Notes under the pieces: generated by a model | The model's database searches: none | What the model was told of the DNA's origin: nothing | What the model saw: only the letters and a program-made list of their open reading frames with translations | Shown: positions 52,696 through 61,087 of the stretch, piece after piece | Numbering within the stretch: position 1 is the stretch's first letter | Layout of the letters: the number at the start of each line of letters is the position of its first letter | NCBI RefSeq assembly: GCF_030167905.1 | Contig: NZ_JARGNA010000001.1 | Coordinates: forward strand, 124,001 to 188,000 | Direction of reading: 5' to 3' | Source of the DNA: Flavobacterium terrisoli | GTDB taxonomy: Bacteria; Bacteroidota; Bacteroidia; Flavobacteriales; Flavobacteriaceae | Length of the DNA stretch: 64,000 nucleotides | Translations under genes and position numbers: made by a program

Positions 52696-53247
52696 TTGGA
52701 TTTAAAACAACTCATAAATGATTGCAAAAACAACAATAGGAAAGCACAAGAACAGTTATATCAAATATATTCACCAAAACTGTTTGCTGTTTGCTTAAAA
52801 TACTCACGCAATTATGCTGAGGCACAAGACAATCTGCAAGATGGGTTTATTTTGATTTTTAAAAAAATAGAACAATTTTCATTTAAAGGTTCTTTTGACG
52901 GTTGGTTAAAACGAGTGATGATTAACAATGTTCTGCAACAATATAGGAATCAAACTTTTTTGAGTTTGGTCAATGAAGATATCGCCGAGGATCATGAAGT
53001 TGAGATTGAAGAAGACAATATTTCTATGGATTATTTGTTAAAAATCATCCAGGAATTGCCCGACAGGTATCGATTGGTTTTCAACCTTTATGTCATTGAT
53101 GGCTTTTCACATGCTGACATTGCGGATATGCTGACCATTAATATAGGAACATCAAAATCAAATTTGGCACGCGCCAGAATGATTTTAAAAGAAAAAATAG
53201 AACAATACAAAAACGAAGAAACCAAAAAGTTTCCTTCTGCAAAATGA
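52696..53247 (+). CDS. ECF-type RNA polymerase sigma factor
   Basis: A 183-residue sigma factor. Region 2 is seen in LYQIYSPKLFAVCLKYSRNYAEAQDNLQDGFILIFKKI (in parts), with SFDGWLKRVMINNVLQQYR, and region 4 in LPDRYRLVFNLYVIDGFSHADIADML...GTSKSNLARARMILKEKI. It has no region 3, as usual for ECF. The start appears to be TTG at 52696: an in-frame TGA is just upstream (52690-52692), and no ATG lies before the conserved core. Its stop overlaps the anti-sigma start by 4 nt. Confidence 0.92.
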   Translation: MDLKQLINDCKNNNRKAQEQLYQIYSPKLFAVCLKYSRNYAEAQDNLQDGFILIFKKIEQFSFKGSFDGWLKRVMINNVLQQYRNQTFLSLVNEDIAEDHEVEIEEDNISMDYLLKIIQELPDRYRLVFNLYVIDGFSHADIADMLTINIGTSKSNLARARMILKEKIEQYKNEETKKFPSAK

Positions 53248-54848
53248 GTGAAAAAAAGAACATAGATAGACTTTTTCAGGAAAAGTTCAGAGATTTTGAA
53301 GCCAATCCGGCTGAAGATCTTTGGAGTGGCATTGAAGCAAGGCTAGACGAGAAAAAACGCAAACGAGTGATTCCGCTTTGGTGGAAACTCTCGGGTGTTG
53401 CGGCTGTATTCCTTATTGGCTTATTGATTACCCAAACTGTTTTTAACAATGATATTGCACCAACAAATCCAGTAGTAATTGAAGAAAATACAAATCCAAA
53501 TAACGGAAAATCAACTGTTGCCGGTTCGGAAAAAGACGGAACAAATACCGCTGTATCCGAATCGAATGCTGACGGGATTCAGCAAAAAGACGGAGATAAT
53601 GATAGTCAATCAGGAACAACAGTTAATGCTGTAGCCGATAAATCTTCATCAGGCGACAAAAAACCATCAACTAACGGCCAAAGAACTTCTGATAAAATAA
53701 ACCCAACTGCAATTACCAATGATTCAAAATCTGGTGTGGCTCAGGGCAACAAATCAAACAAACAGCGTTCCGCAACCAATAAATTGGATTCCAAAGGAAA
53801 CAATCCTTCGATAAACGAATCGGCTTTAGAAAAAAATCAGAACGACCCATTGGCCATCAATAAGGAAAAAGGAAAACAGACTACTGCTGAACAACCCATT
53901 GCTCAAACAAACAACGATAAAAATAAATCCAATACTGCCAATCCGTTATTGGACAAAAATGACATCAATCTTGATGGTTTAAAAGGAGATCCTAATTCAA
54001 AAATTGCAACTAAAGAAATCGAAAACAAACTTAACGACACTACCAAAAAAATTAGTGTTGCTGAAAATTCGCTGGAAGAATTGCTTAATGAAAAAGAAAG
54101 CAAATTAAAACAAGAATCTAAACTAAATAGGTGGCAGCTCACATCGAATGTTGCCCCTATTTTTTTGGGTTCCGCTTCCAATGGTTCTCCAATCGATTCA
54201 ACACTTGCGGGTAATTCGAAATCCTATAACACCGGAGTTGGTTTTGGTATTGGTGTAAGTTATGCGGTTAATAAAAAACTAACGGTAAGAACCGGTTTGA
54301 ATAAATTCAACATGAGTTACAATACCAATGATATTGTTTATTATGCCGGAATTCAATCGAGAACATTCAATACCATTAATCCGACGGCCACCGGCTCGAG
54401 AATACAGATTGAAAATGGAAATGCGGCAAATCCAGTTATGTCAGAAAATGGATTGCTGCCTTTTGAGTACAATTTTGTCCACAAAAACAAAGGTTACATC
54501 AATCAGGAAATGGGATACCTGGAAATGCCGGTTGAAATGACTTATGCTTTGCTAGATAAAAAATTTGGCATCAAAATCATTGGTGGTTTTAGTACGCTTT
54601 TCCTTCAGGACAATACCATTAGCGTGGTGTCTGATAACCGAAGCACCTATCTTGGCGAAGCCAACAACCTAAACGATGTTCATTTTAGCACCAATCTTGG
54701 GATTGGCCTAAAATATGGTTTTCTGAAATCTTTTGAATTCAATGTCGAACCAACATTCAAGTACCAATTGAATACATTCAGTTCAGATGCCGGTAATTTC
54801 AAACCTTACGTGTTCGGAATATACAGCGGTGTTAGCTATAAATTCTAA
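53244..54848 (+). CDS. Dual-membrane anti-sigma factor / outer-membrane barrel fusion
   Basis: A 534-residue protein of unusual layout. Residues 1-42 are a cytoplasmic anti-sigma-type head (NIDRLFQEKFRDFEANPAED, LWSGIEARLDEKKRKR). Residues ~43-67 are one membrane helix (WWKLSGVAAVFLIGLLI). Residues ~68-290 form a long Asn/Ser/Lys/Asp-rich linker with little predicted structure, long enough to cross the periplasm. Residues ~295-534 look like an outer-membrane beta-barrel (GVGFGIGVSYAVNKKLTV...GIYSGVSYKF) ending in Phe. This matches the dual-membrane-spanning anti-sigma (Dma) proteins of Bacteroides, which link the envelope state to an ECF sigma factor. The ATG overlaps the sigma stop. The signal it senses is unknown. 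Confidence 0.85.
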   Translation: MSEKKNIDRLFQEKFRDFEANPAEDLWSGIEARLDEKKRKRVIPLWWKLSGVAAVFLIGLLITQTVFNNDIAPTNPVVIEENTNPNNGKSTVAGSEKDGTNTAVSESNADGIQQKDGDNDSQSGTTVNAVADKSSSGDKKPSTNGQRTSDKINPTAITNDSKSGVAQGNKSNKQRSATNKLDSKGNNPSINESALEKNQNDPLAINKEKGKQTTAEQPIAQTNNDKNKSNTANPLLDKNDINLDGLKGDPNSKIATKEIENKLNDTTKKISVAENSLEELLNEKESKLKQESKLNRWQLTSNVAPIFLGSASNGSPIDSTLAGNSKSYNTGVGFGIGVSYAVNKKLTVRTGLNKFNMSYNTNDIVYYAGIQSRTFNTINPTATGSRIQIENGNAANPVMSENGLLPFEYNFVHKNKGYINQEMGYLEMPVEMTYALLDKKFGIKIIGGFSTLFLQDNTISVVSDNRSTYLGEANNLNDVHFSTNLGIGLKYGFLKSFEFNVEPTFKYQLNTFSSDAGNFKPYVFGIYSGVSYKF

Positions 54849-54903
54849 TTTGTGTTTGTTTAAAAATTAGTTAAGTGGTGTTATTGCTCTCGAGTAATGA
54901 CTG

Positions 54904-54934
54904 AAAAGAGTTCCGAAATTCGGAACTCTTTTTT
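54904..54934. terminator. ECF operon terminator
   Basis: AAAAGAGTTCCGAA and TTCGGAACTCTTTT form a long stem with T-run after it. It lies between the convergent ECF operon and the acyltransferase gene whose stop is at 54933. Confidence 0.9.
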
Positions 54935-55670
54935 ATTTTAAATCATCCTGCAAATCATTTAGGATTAATTCCCTGACATTGTTTTTCAATGTCTTTTTAA
55001 ACTCCGGCGTTTGCTTTTTGGTGTCAAAAAAATGATGCACTTTGGCTCTCATCACGCCCGGGCTTCCGCTAAAAAAGGTATACGAAAAAAGTCTTTTATT
55101 ATCATAAAAAGTCATGGGAACAATCGGGATTTCGTGTTCTATCGCCAAACGAAAAGCGCCGTCTTTGAATTCGTCTAAAACAATACTTTCATCGGGAACG
55201 CCGCCTTCGGGGAAAATACAAATGCTTACGCCTTGATTGAGTCTTTTTTGGGCACGGCCAAAAACCGCCATCCTGCTTTTAGAACTTTTTCTGTCCACCA
55301 AAATACAGGTGCGTTTGTAGAAAAAGCCAAACAACGGAATGCTCGCCAATTCTTTTTTGCCCACAAAAACGAAGGGGTTTTTCACAATCGAAAGCATCAG
55401 CATAATATCGGTCATCGAAGTGTGATTGGCTACAAACATATAGCTTTTGCCTTCCTGAGGTTCTTCTTCAAATTCTACCCTGACACGATAACCCATTCCG
55501 AACAAAATGAATTTGGCCCAAATTCGAGCCATCACAAAAAAATAAGGATACCATTTCTCGGAAAGTATGGAAATAAACAGAAAAGGAAACATGACAATGA
55601 TAGGAATCGCCATCAAAATGTAGAACCAAATGCGATAAAGCGTCCAAAAAACAATTTTCAATGCTCTCAT
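54933..55670 (-). CDS. 1-acyl-glycerol-3-phosphate acyltransferase, second copy
   Basis: A 245-residue PlsC-type protein. Two hydrophobic segments lie near the N-terminus. HxxxxD is in VANHTSMTDIMLML, ILVDRKSSKSRM is the acceptor loop, and CIFPEGGVPDES takes the place of the usual FPEGTRS, so the binding loop differs from the first copy (50183). It acts in phospholipid synthesis at the inner membrane. It is divergent from trpS. Confidence 0.88.
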   Translation of the reverse strand: MRALKIVFWTLYRIWFYILMAIPIIVMFPFLFISILSEKWYPYFFVMARIWAKFILFGMGYRVRVEFEEEPQEGKSYMFVANHTSMTDIMLMLSIVKNPFVFVGKKELASIPLFGFFYKRTCILVDRKSSKSRMAVFGRAQKRLNQGVSICIFPEGGVPDESIVLDEFKDGAFRLAIEHEIPIVPMTFYDNKRLFSYTFFSGSPGVMRAKVHHFFDTKKQTPEFKKTLKNNVRELILNDLQDDLK

Positions 55671-55715
55671 GTTGTCAAATGTAATGAAAGGTATGCAATT
55701 TTTAATACAAAGGTT

Positions 55716-55723
55716 TAACTTTG
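55716..55723 (+). promoter_or_regulatory. trpS -7 promoter element
   Basis: TAACTTTG fits TAnnTTTG, 20 nt before the trpS ATG at 55744. No TTG-type -33 element is clear. Confidence 0.5.
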
Positions 55724-55743
55724 CGATTAGAAAAAAATTGAAG

Positions 55744-56721
55744 ATGTCAAAAATTTTAACCGGAATTCAAAGTACAGGAACGCCACATTTAGGAAATCTA
55801 TTGGGTGCGATTTTGCCTGCAATTGAACTGTCAAAAAACCCAAGCAACGAGTCGTTTCTTTTTATTGCTGATTTACATTCTGTTACCCAAATTAAAAACG
55901 GCGATGAACTTCGTCAAAACACTTACAGCACTGCGTCTGTTTGGTTGGCTTGTGGTTTAAATGTGGATAAAGTGATTTTCTATCGCCAAAGCGATGTGAC
56001 CCAAACCGCAGAGTTGTCTTGGTATTTGAGTTGTTTTTTCCCGTTTCAGCGTTTGACTTTAGCGCATTCATTCAAAGACAAAGCCGACAGACTGGAAGAT
56101 GTAAATGCCGGTTTGTTTTCGTATCCGATGTTGATGGCAGCGGATATCTTATTGTATGATGCCAATTTTGTTCCGGTTGGAAAAGACCAGATACAGCATA
56201 TCGAAATCACGCGTGATGTGGCTTCGCGCTTCAATCACCAAATGGGAGAAACCTTTGTGCTTCCGGAAGGAAAAGTTCAGGAAGAAACCATGTATGTTCC
56301 CGGAACCGATGGCTTTAAAATGAGCAAATCCCGTGGTAACATCATCAATATTTTCCTGGACGATAAAGCGTTGCGCAAGCAAATCATGAGCATCGAAACC
56401 GACAGCACGCCATTGGAAGATCCAAAAAACACAGATACCTGTAAAATCTTTGCCATCTATAAATTGGTGGCCAATGCCGAACAGATTGCCGACATGAAAG
56501 TGAAGTATGCCAATGCCAACAGAGACTTTGGTTATGGTCATGCCAAACAGGCTTTGTTTGAATTGATTTGTGAACGATTCAAAACCGAAAGGGAAAAATA
56601 CAATTACTATATGAATCATCAGGACGAAGTTGATGCCTTGCTCAAATTAGGCGCAGCGAAAGCCGGAGCGATTGCTGATGGTGTTCTTTTGAAAGTAAGA
56701 AAAAAATTAGGGTTTGAATAA
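55744..56721 (+). CDS. trpS: Tryptophanyl-tRNA synthetase
   Basis: A 325-residue class I synthetase. GIQSTGTPHLGNLLGAI (7-23) carries the HIGH-like HLGN, and GFKMSKSRGN holds the KMSKS loop near residue 197. ADLHSVTQ and GKDQIQHIEITRDVA are also typical. It charges tRNA-Trp. The start is the ATG at 55744 because the preceding 25 codons of the open frame cross the promoter. Confidence 0.96.
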   Translation: MSKILTGIQSTGTPHLGNLLGAILPAIELSKNPSNESFLFIADLHSVTQIKNGDELRQNTYSTASVWLACGLNVDKVIFYRQSDVTQTAELSWYLSCFFPFQRLTLAHSFKDKADRLEDVNAGLFSYPMLMAADILLYDANFVPVGKDQIQHIEITRDVASRFNHQMGETFVLPEGKVQEETMYVPGTDGFKMSKSRGNIINIFLDDKALRKQIMSIETDSTPLEDPKNTDTCKIFAIYKLVANAEQIADMKVKYANANRDFGYGHAKQALFELICERFKTEREKYNYYMNHQDEVDALLKLGAAKAGAIADGVLLKVRKKLGFE

Positions 56722-56762
56722 AAACACTTATATTTGATTATATCTAAAACCAGCAATCAAAT

Positions 56763-57413
56763 ATGAAAACTAAATTTAGCTTACTCGCATTATTACTTTT
56801 ATTGTCTTATCAATCCTTTTCTCAGGATGTAAAAGAAAACCAAATCAGGGTTGTTGGAAAATACCAAGAAACGTTGTTTGCCAAAAAATATGAATTGAAT
56901 TTTATAATTCAGGAAGTTACTTCAATGTCTGGTGGTGAAAAGCAAGTTTTAAAATCAATGGACGCAGTAAAAAAAGAGTTTTTAGCGTATTTAAAATCCG
57001 AAAAACTTTTTGAAGGTGATTTTACTTTCATGAATCAAAATAACCAAAGTTATGGCAATAAAGGCTCCAATTATAGCTTTGTTGTGGCTGATTTAAATAA
57101 GGCAAACCAAATTGTTCAAAGTACCAAAATCGCCGGAATTAACAATATCACGATAAAGTATTTGTTTGAATATGATGATGATGACATTAACAAGCTCGCC
57201 GCTAAAGCCATTGACAATGCCAAGTCAAAAGCAGATTTTATGGCCAAAAAATTGAATAAAAAAATTGGTGCCGTAATTAGTGTTGACGACAATACAAACA
57301 ACGAAATCTCTTTATTGGGTAACGCTAATTTATTTGCCAAAAAGAGCGATAAAGAAGCACAACAAGAAGTTGGATACAGCATTTTTATAACCTACGAACT
57401 GTTAAACCAATAA
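56763..57413 (+). CDS. SIMPL (DUF541) domain exported protein
   Basis: A 216-residue protein with signal peptide (FSLLALLLLLSYQSFSQ). The mature part begins ENQIRVVGKYQETLFAKKYELNF and continues with the SIMPL-type pattern (NNITIKYLFEYDDDD, AIDNAKSKADFMAKKLNKKIGAVISV, then YELL at the end). Such proteins are periplasmic or outer-membrane-linked and of unknown function; BP26 of Brucella forms channel-like oligomers. It follows trpS by 41 nt. Confidence 0.85.
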   Translation: MKTKFSLLALLLLLSYQSFSQDVKENQIRVVGKYQETLFAKKYELNFIIQEVTSMSGGEKQVLKSMDAVKKEFLAYLKSEKLFEGDFTFMNQNNQSYGNKGSNYSFVVADLNKANQIVQSTKIAGINNITIKYLFEYDDDDINKLAAKAIDNAKSKADFMAKKLNKKIGAVISVDDNTNNEISLLGNANLFAKKSDKEAQQEVGYSIFITYELLNQ

Positions 57414-57430
57414 CCTTTTTTATTGTTTAA
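57400..57430. terminator. Hairpin between convergent stops
   Basis: GTTAAACCAATAA and TTATTGTTTAAC pair with one bulge around a CCTTTT loop, covering the two convergent stop codons. The T-run is weak, so the call is tentative. Confidence 0.5.
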
Positions 57431-58838
57431 CCGATAAATTTCCGTGGATGTATCTCAAATCTACATCATTTTTGAAAATGTAATCTTCCGCTAAAATCAA
57501 TTTGGCTCTTGGTGCCAGTTGGCTAAAACGATACTCAACTACAGAACCGTTTCTGATAAATAAATGGCTGCTTTCTGTTTGGAAAGTGGCCAATTTTTTT
57601 CCCATATAGACATTAAAAATAGTCTTGGCATCTGCATCGTTAAAGTTCACATAAACATAATCGCCGGCCTTAATGAAATGAGCTGTTCTTGGAATTTTAA
57701 TCGAATCATACAGCACCGCATTTTCCAAAAGCAACATATCATAATCACTGCTGTTTTTAATTCTGATATTATTGGAACTATCGCCGGTTGGTTGATTTTC
57801 ATAGAAGGTCTCAAATGGATTTTGGCCGGTTTTGATATCCGTGATTTTGGTCAGTCTTCTGATTTGATCCTGATTATAACCAACTAAAAAAACACGGAAG
57901 CTGTCAATCTTAAACTTCATATCAGTATAATACCGATCCAGTTTTCTGGGTTCAGAAGAGGTTTCATAACTGTCATCATTTTGATAAGTGTCAAACTGTG
58001 AATTCATTTCCGAAACATCACCAAAAAAAATCCAAATCCTAACCAATACAATAAGCCCAACAACCGCATAAATCCAGTAATACTTTGTTCTGTTTACGGC
58101 AAACGGTTTGTAATTAAGTTCGGCGCTTTCTTTCAGCTTAGCGATATTTGTGGAAAGTTCTCCATCTAACGCTTGGTAGTTTTTCATTGCGGTAAAAGTC
58201 CATTTGGCCCATTCTGAATTTTTATCGGCCTTATGCATATTCATTACCGTTGTAAACAGTGCTTTGACTTTTTCCTCAATCGCTTCATTTTTTAAACCAT
58301 TTAAAAAGTGATAAAAATCAGCATCTTTGACATACAATACTTTGGAGAAATTTCCAAATGGTGGTTGTAGCGTTTGAATGGCAAGATCGAGTTTCTCCAT
58401 CGCTCTGAAGATCATATTTTCTGAGACTTCATTTGGAAACAAGTCAAAGGCTTCAGCCAGTAAACTGAGTTCCTGATAATCATCTGCGTCTATTTTATTA
58501 AATACAAACGGATGGATTTCGTCTATCAAATACCGTTTGATAAAAGCCTTAATTTCGCTCTTTATCAGGATTCCTGTTACTTCCGGAAACTGTTTTTTGG
58601 GATAATTCTTTTGACCAAAAAAGTTGAACAAAGCCCTATTCTCCATCACAGCCTGAAATTGCACCGGATATTTTTTCAAGGCCTCAAAAAACTGCGAAAT
58701 CATCACATCTGTCAGCTCTTGAGGATTAAGTTTTTCAAGCGCTGCTTTGGCTTTCATTTCAGCAAAATCTTCCTTGGTTAACAAAGTTATTTTTGAGCTG
58801 TCAAGTGACAGTAGCGTTGCTATTTCAATTACATTCAT
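57420..58838 (-). CDS. Unknown single-helix membrane protein next to dprA
   Basis: A 472-residue protein. Residues ~1-245 are helical and Glu/Lys-rich, with no signal peptide. A single membrane helix lies at about 257-280 (YYWIYAVVGLIVLVRIWIFFG), followed by a charged C-terminal domain with DRYYTDMKFKIDSFRV and beta-like stretches. I chose the ATG at 58838 (MNVIEIATLL); a TTG at 58862 would add eight residues and overlap the dprA stop. No known family is recognised. It shares a direction with dprA and may be cotranscribed. Confidence 0.65.
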   Translation of the reverse strand: MNVIEIATLLSLDSSKITLLTKEDFAEMKAKAALEKLNPQELTDVMISQFFEALKKYPVQFQAVMENRALFNFFGQKNYPKKQFPEVTGILIKSEIKAFIKRYLIDEIHPFVFNKIDADDYQELSLLAEAFDLFPNEVSENMIFRAMEKLDLAIQTLQPPFGNFSKVLYVKDADFYHFLNGLKNEAIEEKVKALFTTVMNMHKADKNSEWAKWTFTAMKNYQALDGELSTNIAKLKESAELNYKPFAVNRTKYYWIYAVVGLIVLVRIWIFFGDVSEMNSQFDTYQNDDSYETSSEPRKLDRYYTDMKFKIDSFRVFLVGYNQDQIRRLTKITDIKTGQNPFETFYENQPTGDSSNNIRIKNSSDYDMLLLENAVLYDSIKIPRTAHFIKAGDYVYVNFNDADAKTIFNVYMGKKLATFQTESSHLFIRNGSVVEYRFSQLAPRAKLILAEDYIFKNDVDLRYIHGNLSVKQ

Positions 58839-58848
58839 ATCATTCTTA

Positions 58849-59952
58849 TTAAACCGCTTCAAACAATTTTCCCGGCAAAGGTCTGATAATTCCCTTTAAT
58901 TCCATGTTCAGAAGAATGGAAGAAATTTTAAAAATAGGGAAATCACATTCAAGTGCCAAGATGTCAAGCAATTGTTTGCCATTTTTCTGCAAGTAATCAT
59001 AAATTTTCTGTTCCTCAAAATCTAAAGACACAAAAAGTTGTTTTTGAATCGGTTTGTTTGCCGGTGGTTTCAATTCCCAATTGAGGCAATACACCAAATC
59101 TGCTGCCGAAGTGATCAGATTGGCACGTTGGGTTTTGATTAAATCATTACAGCCCTGACTGTATTTATCTGAAGTTCTTCCCGGAACGGCAAACACGTCG
59201 CGGTTATAGTCATTGGCCAAATTGGCGGTGATCAGCGAACCTCCTTTTTCGGCACTTTCAATAACGATAGTAGCTTCACTCATTCCGGCGACGATACGGT
59301 TTCGCTTGACAAAATTTTCCTTATCGGGATTGGAACTGCTCCAGAACTCCGTCAGAAATCCGCCATTTTGTTCCATTTTGGCAATGTATTTTTTATGGGT
59401 TTTGGGATAAATCTGGTTTAAGCCATGGGCCAAAACGCCAACCGTCTGCAAATCATTGTCCATCGCCGACTGATGCGCTACGATGTCAACGCCATAGGCA
59501 AATCCGCTGACAATAACCGGGTTGAAAACGGCCAAATCTTCAATGAGCTTTTTACAAAAATCAGTGCCATGCGAGGTGATTTGCCTTGTTCCGACGATGC
59601 TGATCATTTTTCGGTTTTTGAAATCAAGATTACCCGAAGCAAATAATAAAACCGGTCCGTCAATGCAATGCTTTAATCGGTCAGGATAATTGTCATTTTG
59701 AAAATACAAAACATCGATTTTTTCATTTTGTATGTATTGCAATTCCTGCTCTGCTTTTTCAAGCGCCGCCTTGTCTTTGAGTTTTCTGATCAAAACTTCA
59801 CTAACTCTATCAATTGCTTTTAATTGCGATAGCTTCGCCTTGAAAACATTTTCCGCTGAACCACAATGATTTATGAGTTTTTTGGCCACAATATCACCCA
59901 CGCCATCAATACGCAAAAGGGCTAAAACATGAAAAAGTTCGTTAGAATTCAT
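58849..59952 (-). CDS. dprA: DNA-processing protein DprA
   Basis: A 367-residue DprA. An N-terminal HhH-like part (LALLRIDGVGDIVAKKLINHCG) precedes the Rossmann domain with IVGTRQITSHG, VSGFAYGVDIVAHQSAM, KENFVKRNRIVAGMSEAT, and SAEKGGSLITANLA, then VFAVPGRTSDKYSQGCNDLI. The C-terminal winged helix is present. It loads RecA on incoming single-stranded DNA in transformation. No other competence gene is in the window. Confidence 0.95.
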   Translation of the reverse strand: MNSNELFHVLALLRIDGVGDIVAKKLINHCGSAENVFKAKLSQLKAIDRVSEVLIRKLKDKAALEKAEQELQYIQNEKIDVLYFQNDNYPDRLKHCIDGPVLLFASGNLDFKNRKMISIVGTRQITSHGTDFCKKLIEDLAVFNPVIVSGFAYGVDIVAHQSAMDNDLQTVGVLAHGLNQIYPKTHKKYIAKMEQNGGFLTEFWSSSNPDKENFVKRNRIVAGMSEATIVIESAEKGGSLITANLANDYNRDVFAVPGRTSDKYSQGCNDLIKTQRANLITSAADLVYCLNWELKPPANKPIQKQLFVSLDFEEQKIYDYLQKNGKQLLDILALECDFPIFKISSILLNMELKGIIRPLPGKLFEAV

Positions 59953-60018
59953 ATAAATAAATTACTACAAAAATAAATATTTTTCTTTTGGATTGTTAAT
60001 AAAATTTGTGAATAATTT

Positions 60019-60048
60019 TTTGATACTACTATTGTTTCTCTAAATTTG
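60019..60048 (+). promoter_or_regulatory. Promoter of HU/SPOR gene
   Basis: TTTG (60019-60022), 18 nt and TAAATTTG (60041-60048) form a textbook Bacteroidota promoter. The ATG at 60054 lies just 5 nt after the -7 box, so the mRNA should have almost no leader. Confidence 0.7.
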
Positions 60049-60053
60049 TTCAT

Positions 60054-60998
60054 ATGAAGATTGAACAATACATTTCCCAATTATTATATCGTTATCAGTG
60101 TGTTACCGTTCCCGGATTTGGTGCTTTTTTAACCGAATTCCAGTCGGCGCAATTGGATGAAAATGCCCATTCGTTTTATCCACCGAAAAAATTGATTTCG
60201 TTCAATCCGTTTCTCAAAAACAACGACGGTTTGTTGGCCAATCATTTGGCACAAACGGAGAAGATAGCTTATGAAGTTGCGGTCAATGCCATTCAGAATG
60301 AAGTTTCTGACTGGACAAATAAAATTCAGGAGTTGGGTCGTTTTTCGATTAAAAACATCGGAGAATTTACCGTAAACTCAGAAAAGAATTTGGTGTTTGT
60401 TCCAGTAGACCAAATCAATTACCTAAAGGAATCTTTTGGTTTGAGTTCGTTTGTTTCTCCTGCTGTAAAACGCGAAGAATACAAGCAAGTCGTTGAAACC
60501 CTTGAAGAAAAAGCGCCTATCGTTTTCACTCCGGAAAAAAGAAGAAGTTACAAAGCGTTGAAGTATGCCGCTGTTGTTGTACTGTCTTTAGGTTTGACCG
60601 GCGCAATGGGTTATAAATTGTATGACAATTATTTGACACAAATAGAACAGGAAACCTTATTGGTACAATCTAACGTTCAGAAAAAAATAAATCAAAAAAT
60701 ACAGGAAGCTACTTTCTTTATCGAGAATCCGTTGCCAAGTGTGACTTTGACGGTTCCGAATGAAAAAATGCCTTATCATGTCGTTGCGGGTGTTTTCAGA
60801 ATAGAAAGCAACGCCGAAAATGCTTATCAATCCTTATTGAAATTAGGTTTTAAAGCCAAGAGATTACCGGCCAACCGACATGGTTTGTTTCCGGTGCTTT
60901 ACGGAAGTTTTTCATCTTATACCGAAGCGCAGGGCACGATGAAAGACATACAAAAACTAGACAATAAAGACGCCTGGTTATTGATTGAAGAATTATAA
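60054..60998 (+). CDS. HU-domain / SPOR-domain membrane protein
   Basis: A 314-residue protein. Residues 1-135 are an HU-like (IHF/HU fold) domain (ISQLLYRYQCVTVPGFGAFL, GRFSIKNIGEFTVN), in the CCDC81-like type common in Bacteroidota. A membrane helix lies at about 167-188 (YAAVVVLSLGLTGAMGYKLY). Residues ~240-314 are a SPOR domain (YHVVAGVFRIESNAENAYQSL...AKRLPANRHGLFPVLYGSF) that binds denuded peptidoglycan. It may help cell-wall or division functions. It is divergent from dprA and may be leaderless. Confidence 0.9.
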   Translation: MKIEQYISQLLYRYQCVTVPGFGAFLTEFQSAQLDENAHSFYPPKKLISFNPFLKNNDGLLANHLAQTEKIAYEVAVNAIQNEVSDWTNKIQELGRFSIKNIGEFTVNSEKNLVFVPVDQINYLKESFGLSSFVSPAVKREEYKQVVETLEEKAPIVFTPEKRRSYKALKYAAVVVLSLGLTGAMGYKLYDNYLTQIEQETLLVQSNVQKKINQKIQEATFFIENPLPSVTLTVPNEKMPYHVVAGVFRIESNAENAYQSLLKLGFKAKRLPANRHGLFPVLYGSFSSYTEAQGTMKDIQKLDNKDAWLLIEEL

Positions 60999-61001
60999 AA
61001 A

Positions 61002-61026
61002 AGTCCCGAGAAATCGGGATTTTTTG
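61002..61026 (+). terminator. HU/SPOR gene terminator
   Basis: TCCCGA (61004-61009), GAAA tetraloop, TCGGGA (61014-61019) and seven T. It lies 13 nt before the -7 box of the thioesterase gene. Confidence 0.88.
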
Positions 61027-61038
61027 TTTTCTGTAATT

Positions 61039-61087
61039 ACCTTTGTACCCGAGACCTTCAGATCGAACTTACGAAATAAAAAAACAC
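61039..61087 (+). promoter_or_regulatory. -7 box plus conserved hairpin leader, copy B
   Basis: TACCTTTG (61039-61046) fits TAnnTTTG. From 61051 follows CGAGACCTTCAGATCGAA, then TTACGAAATAAAAAA and ATG at 61088. Copy A at 7987 differs at only a few bases and one short insertion, again starting 4-5 nt after a -7 box. Confidence 0.6.
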
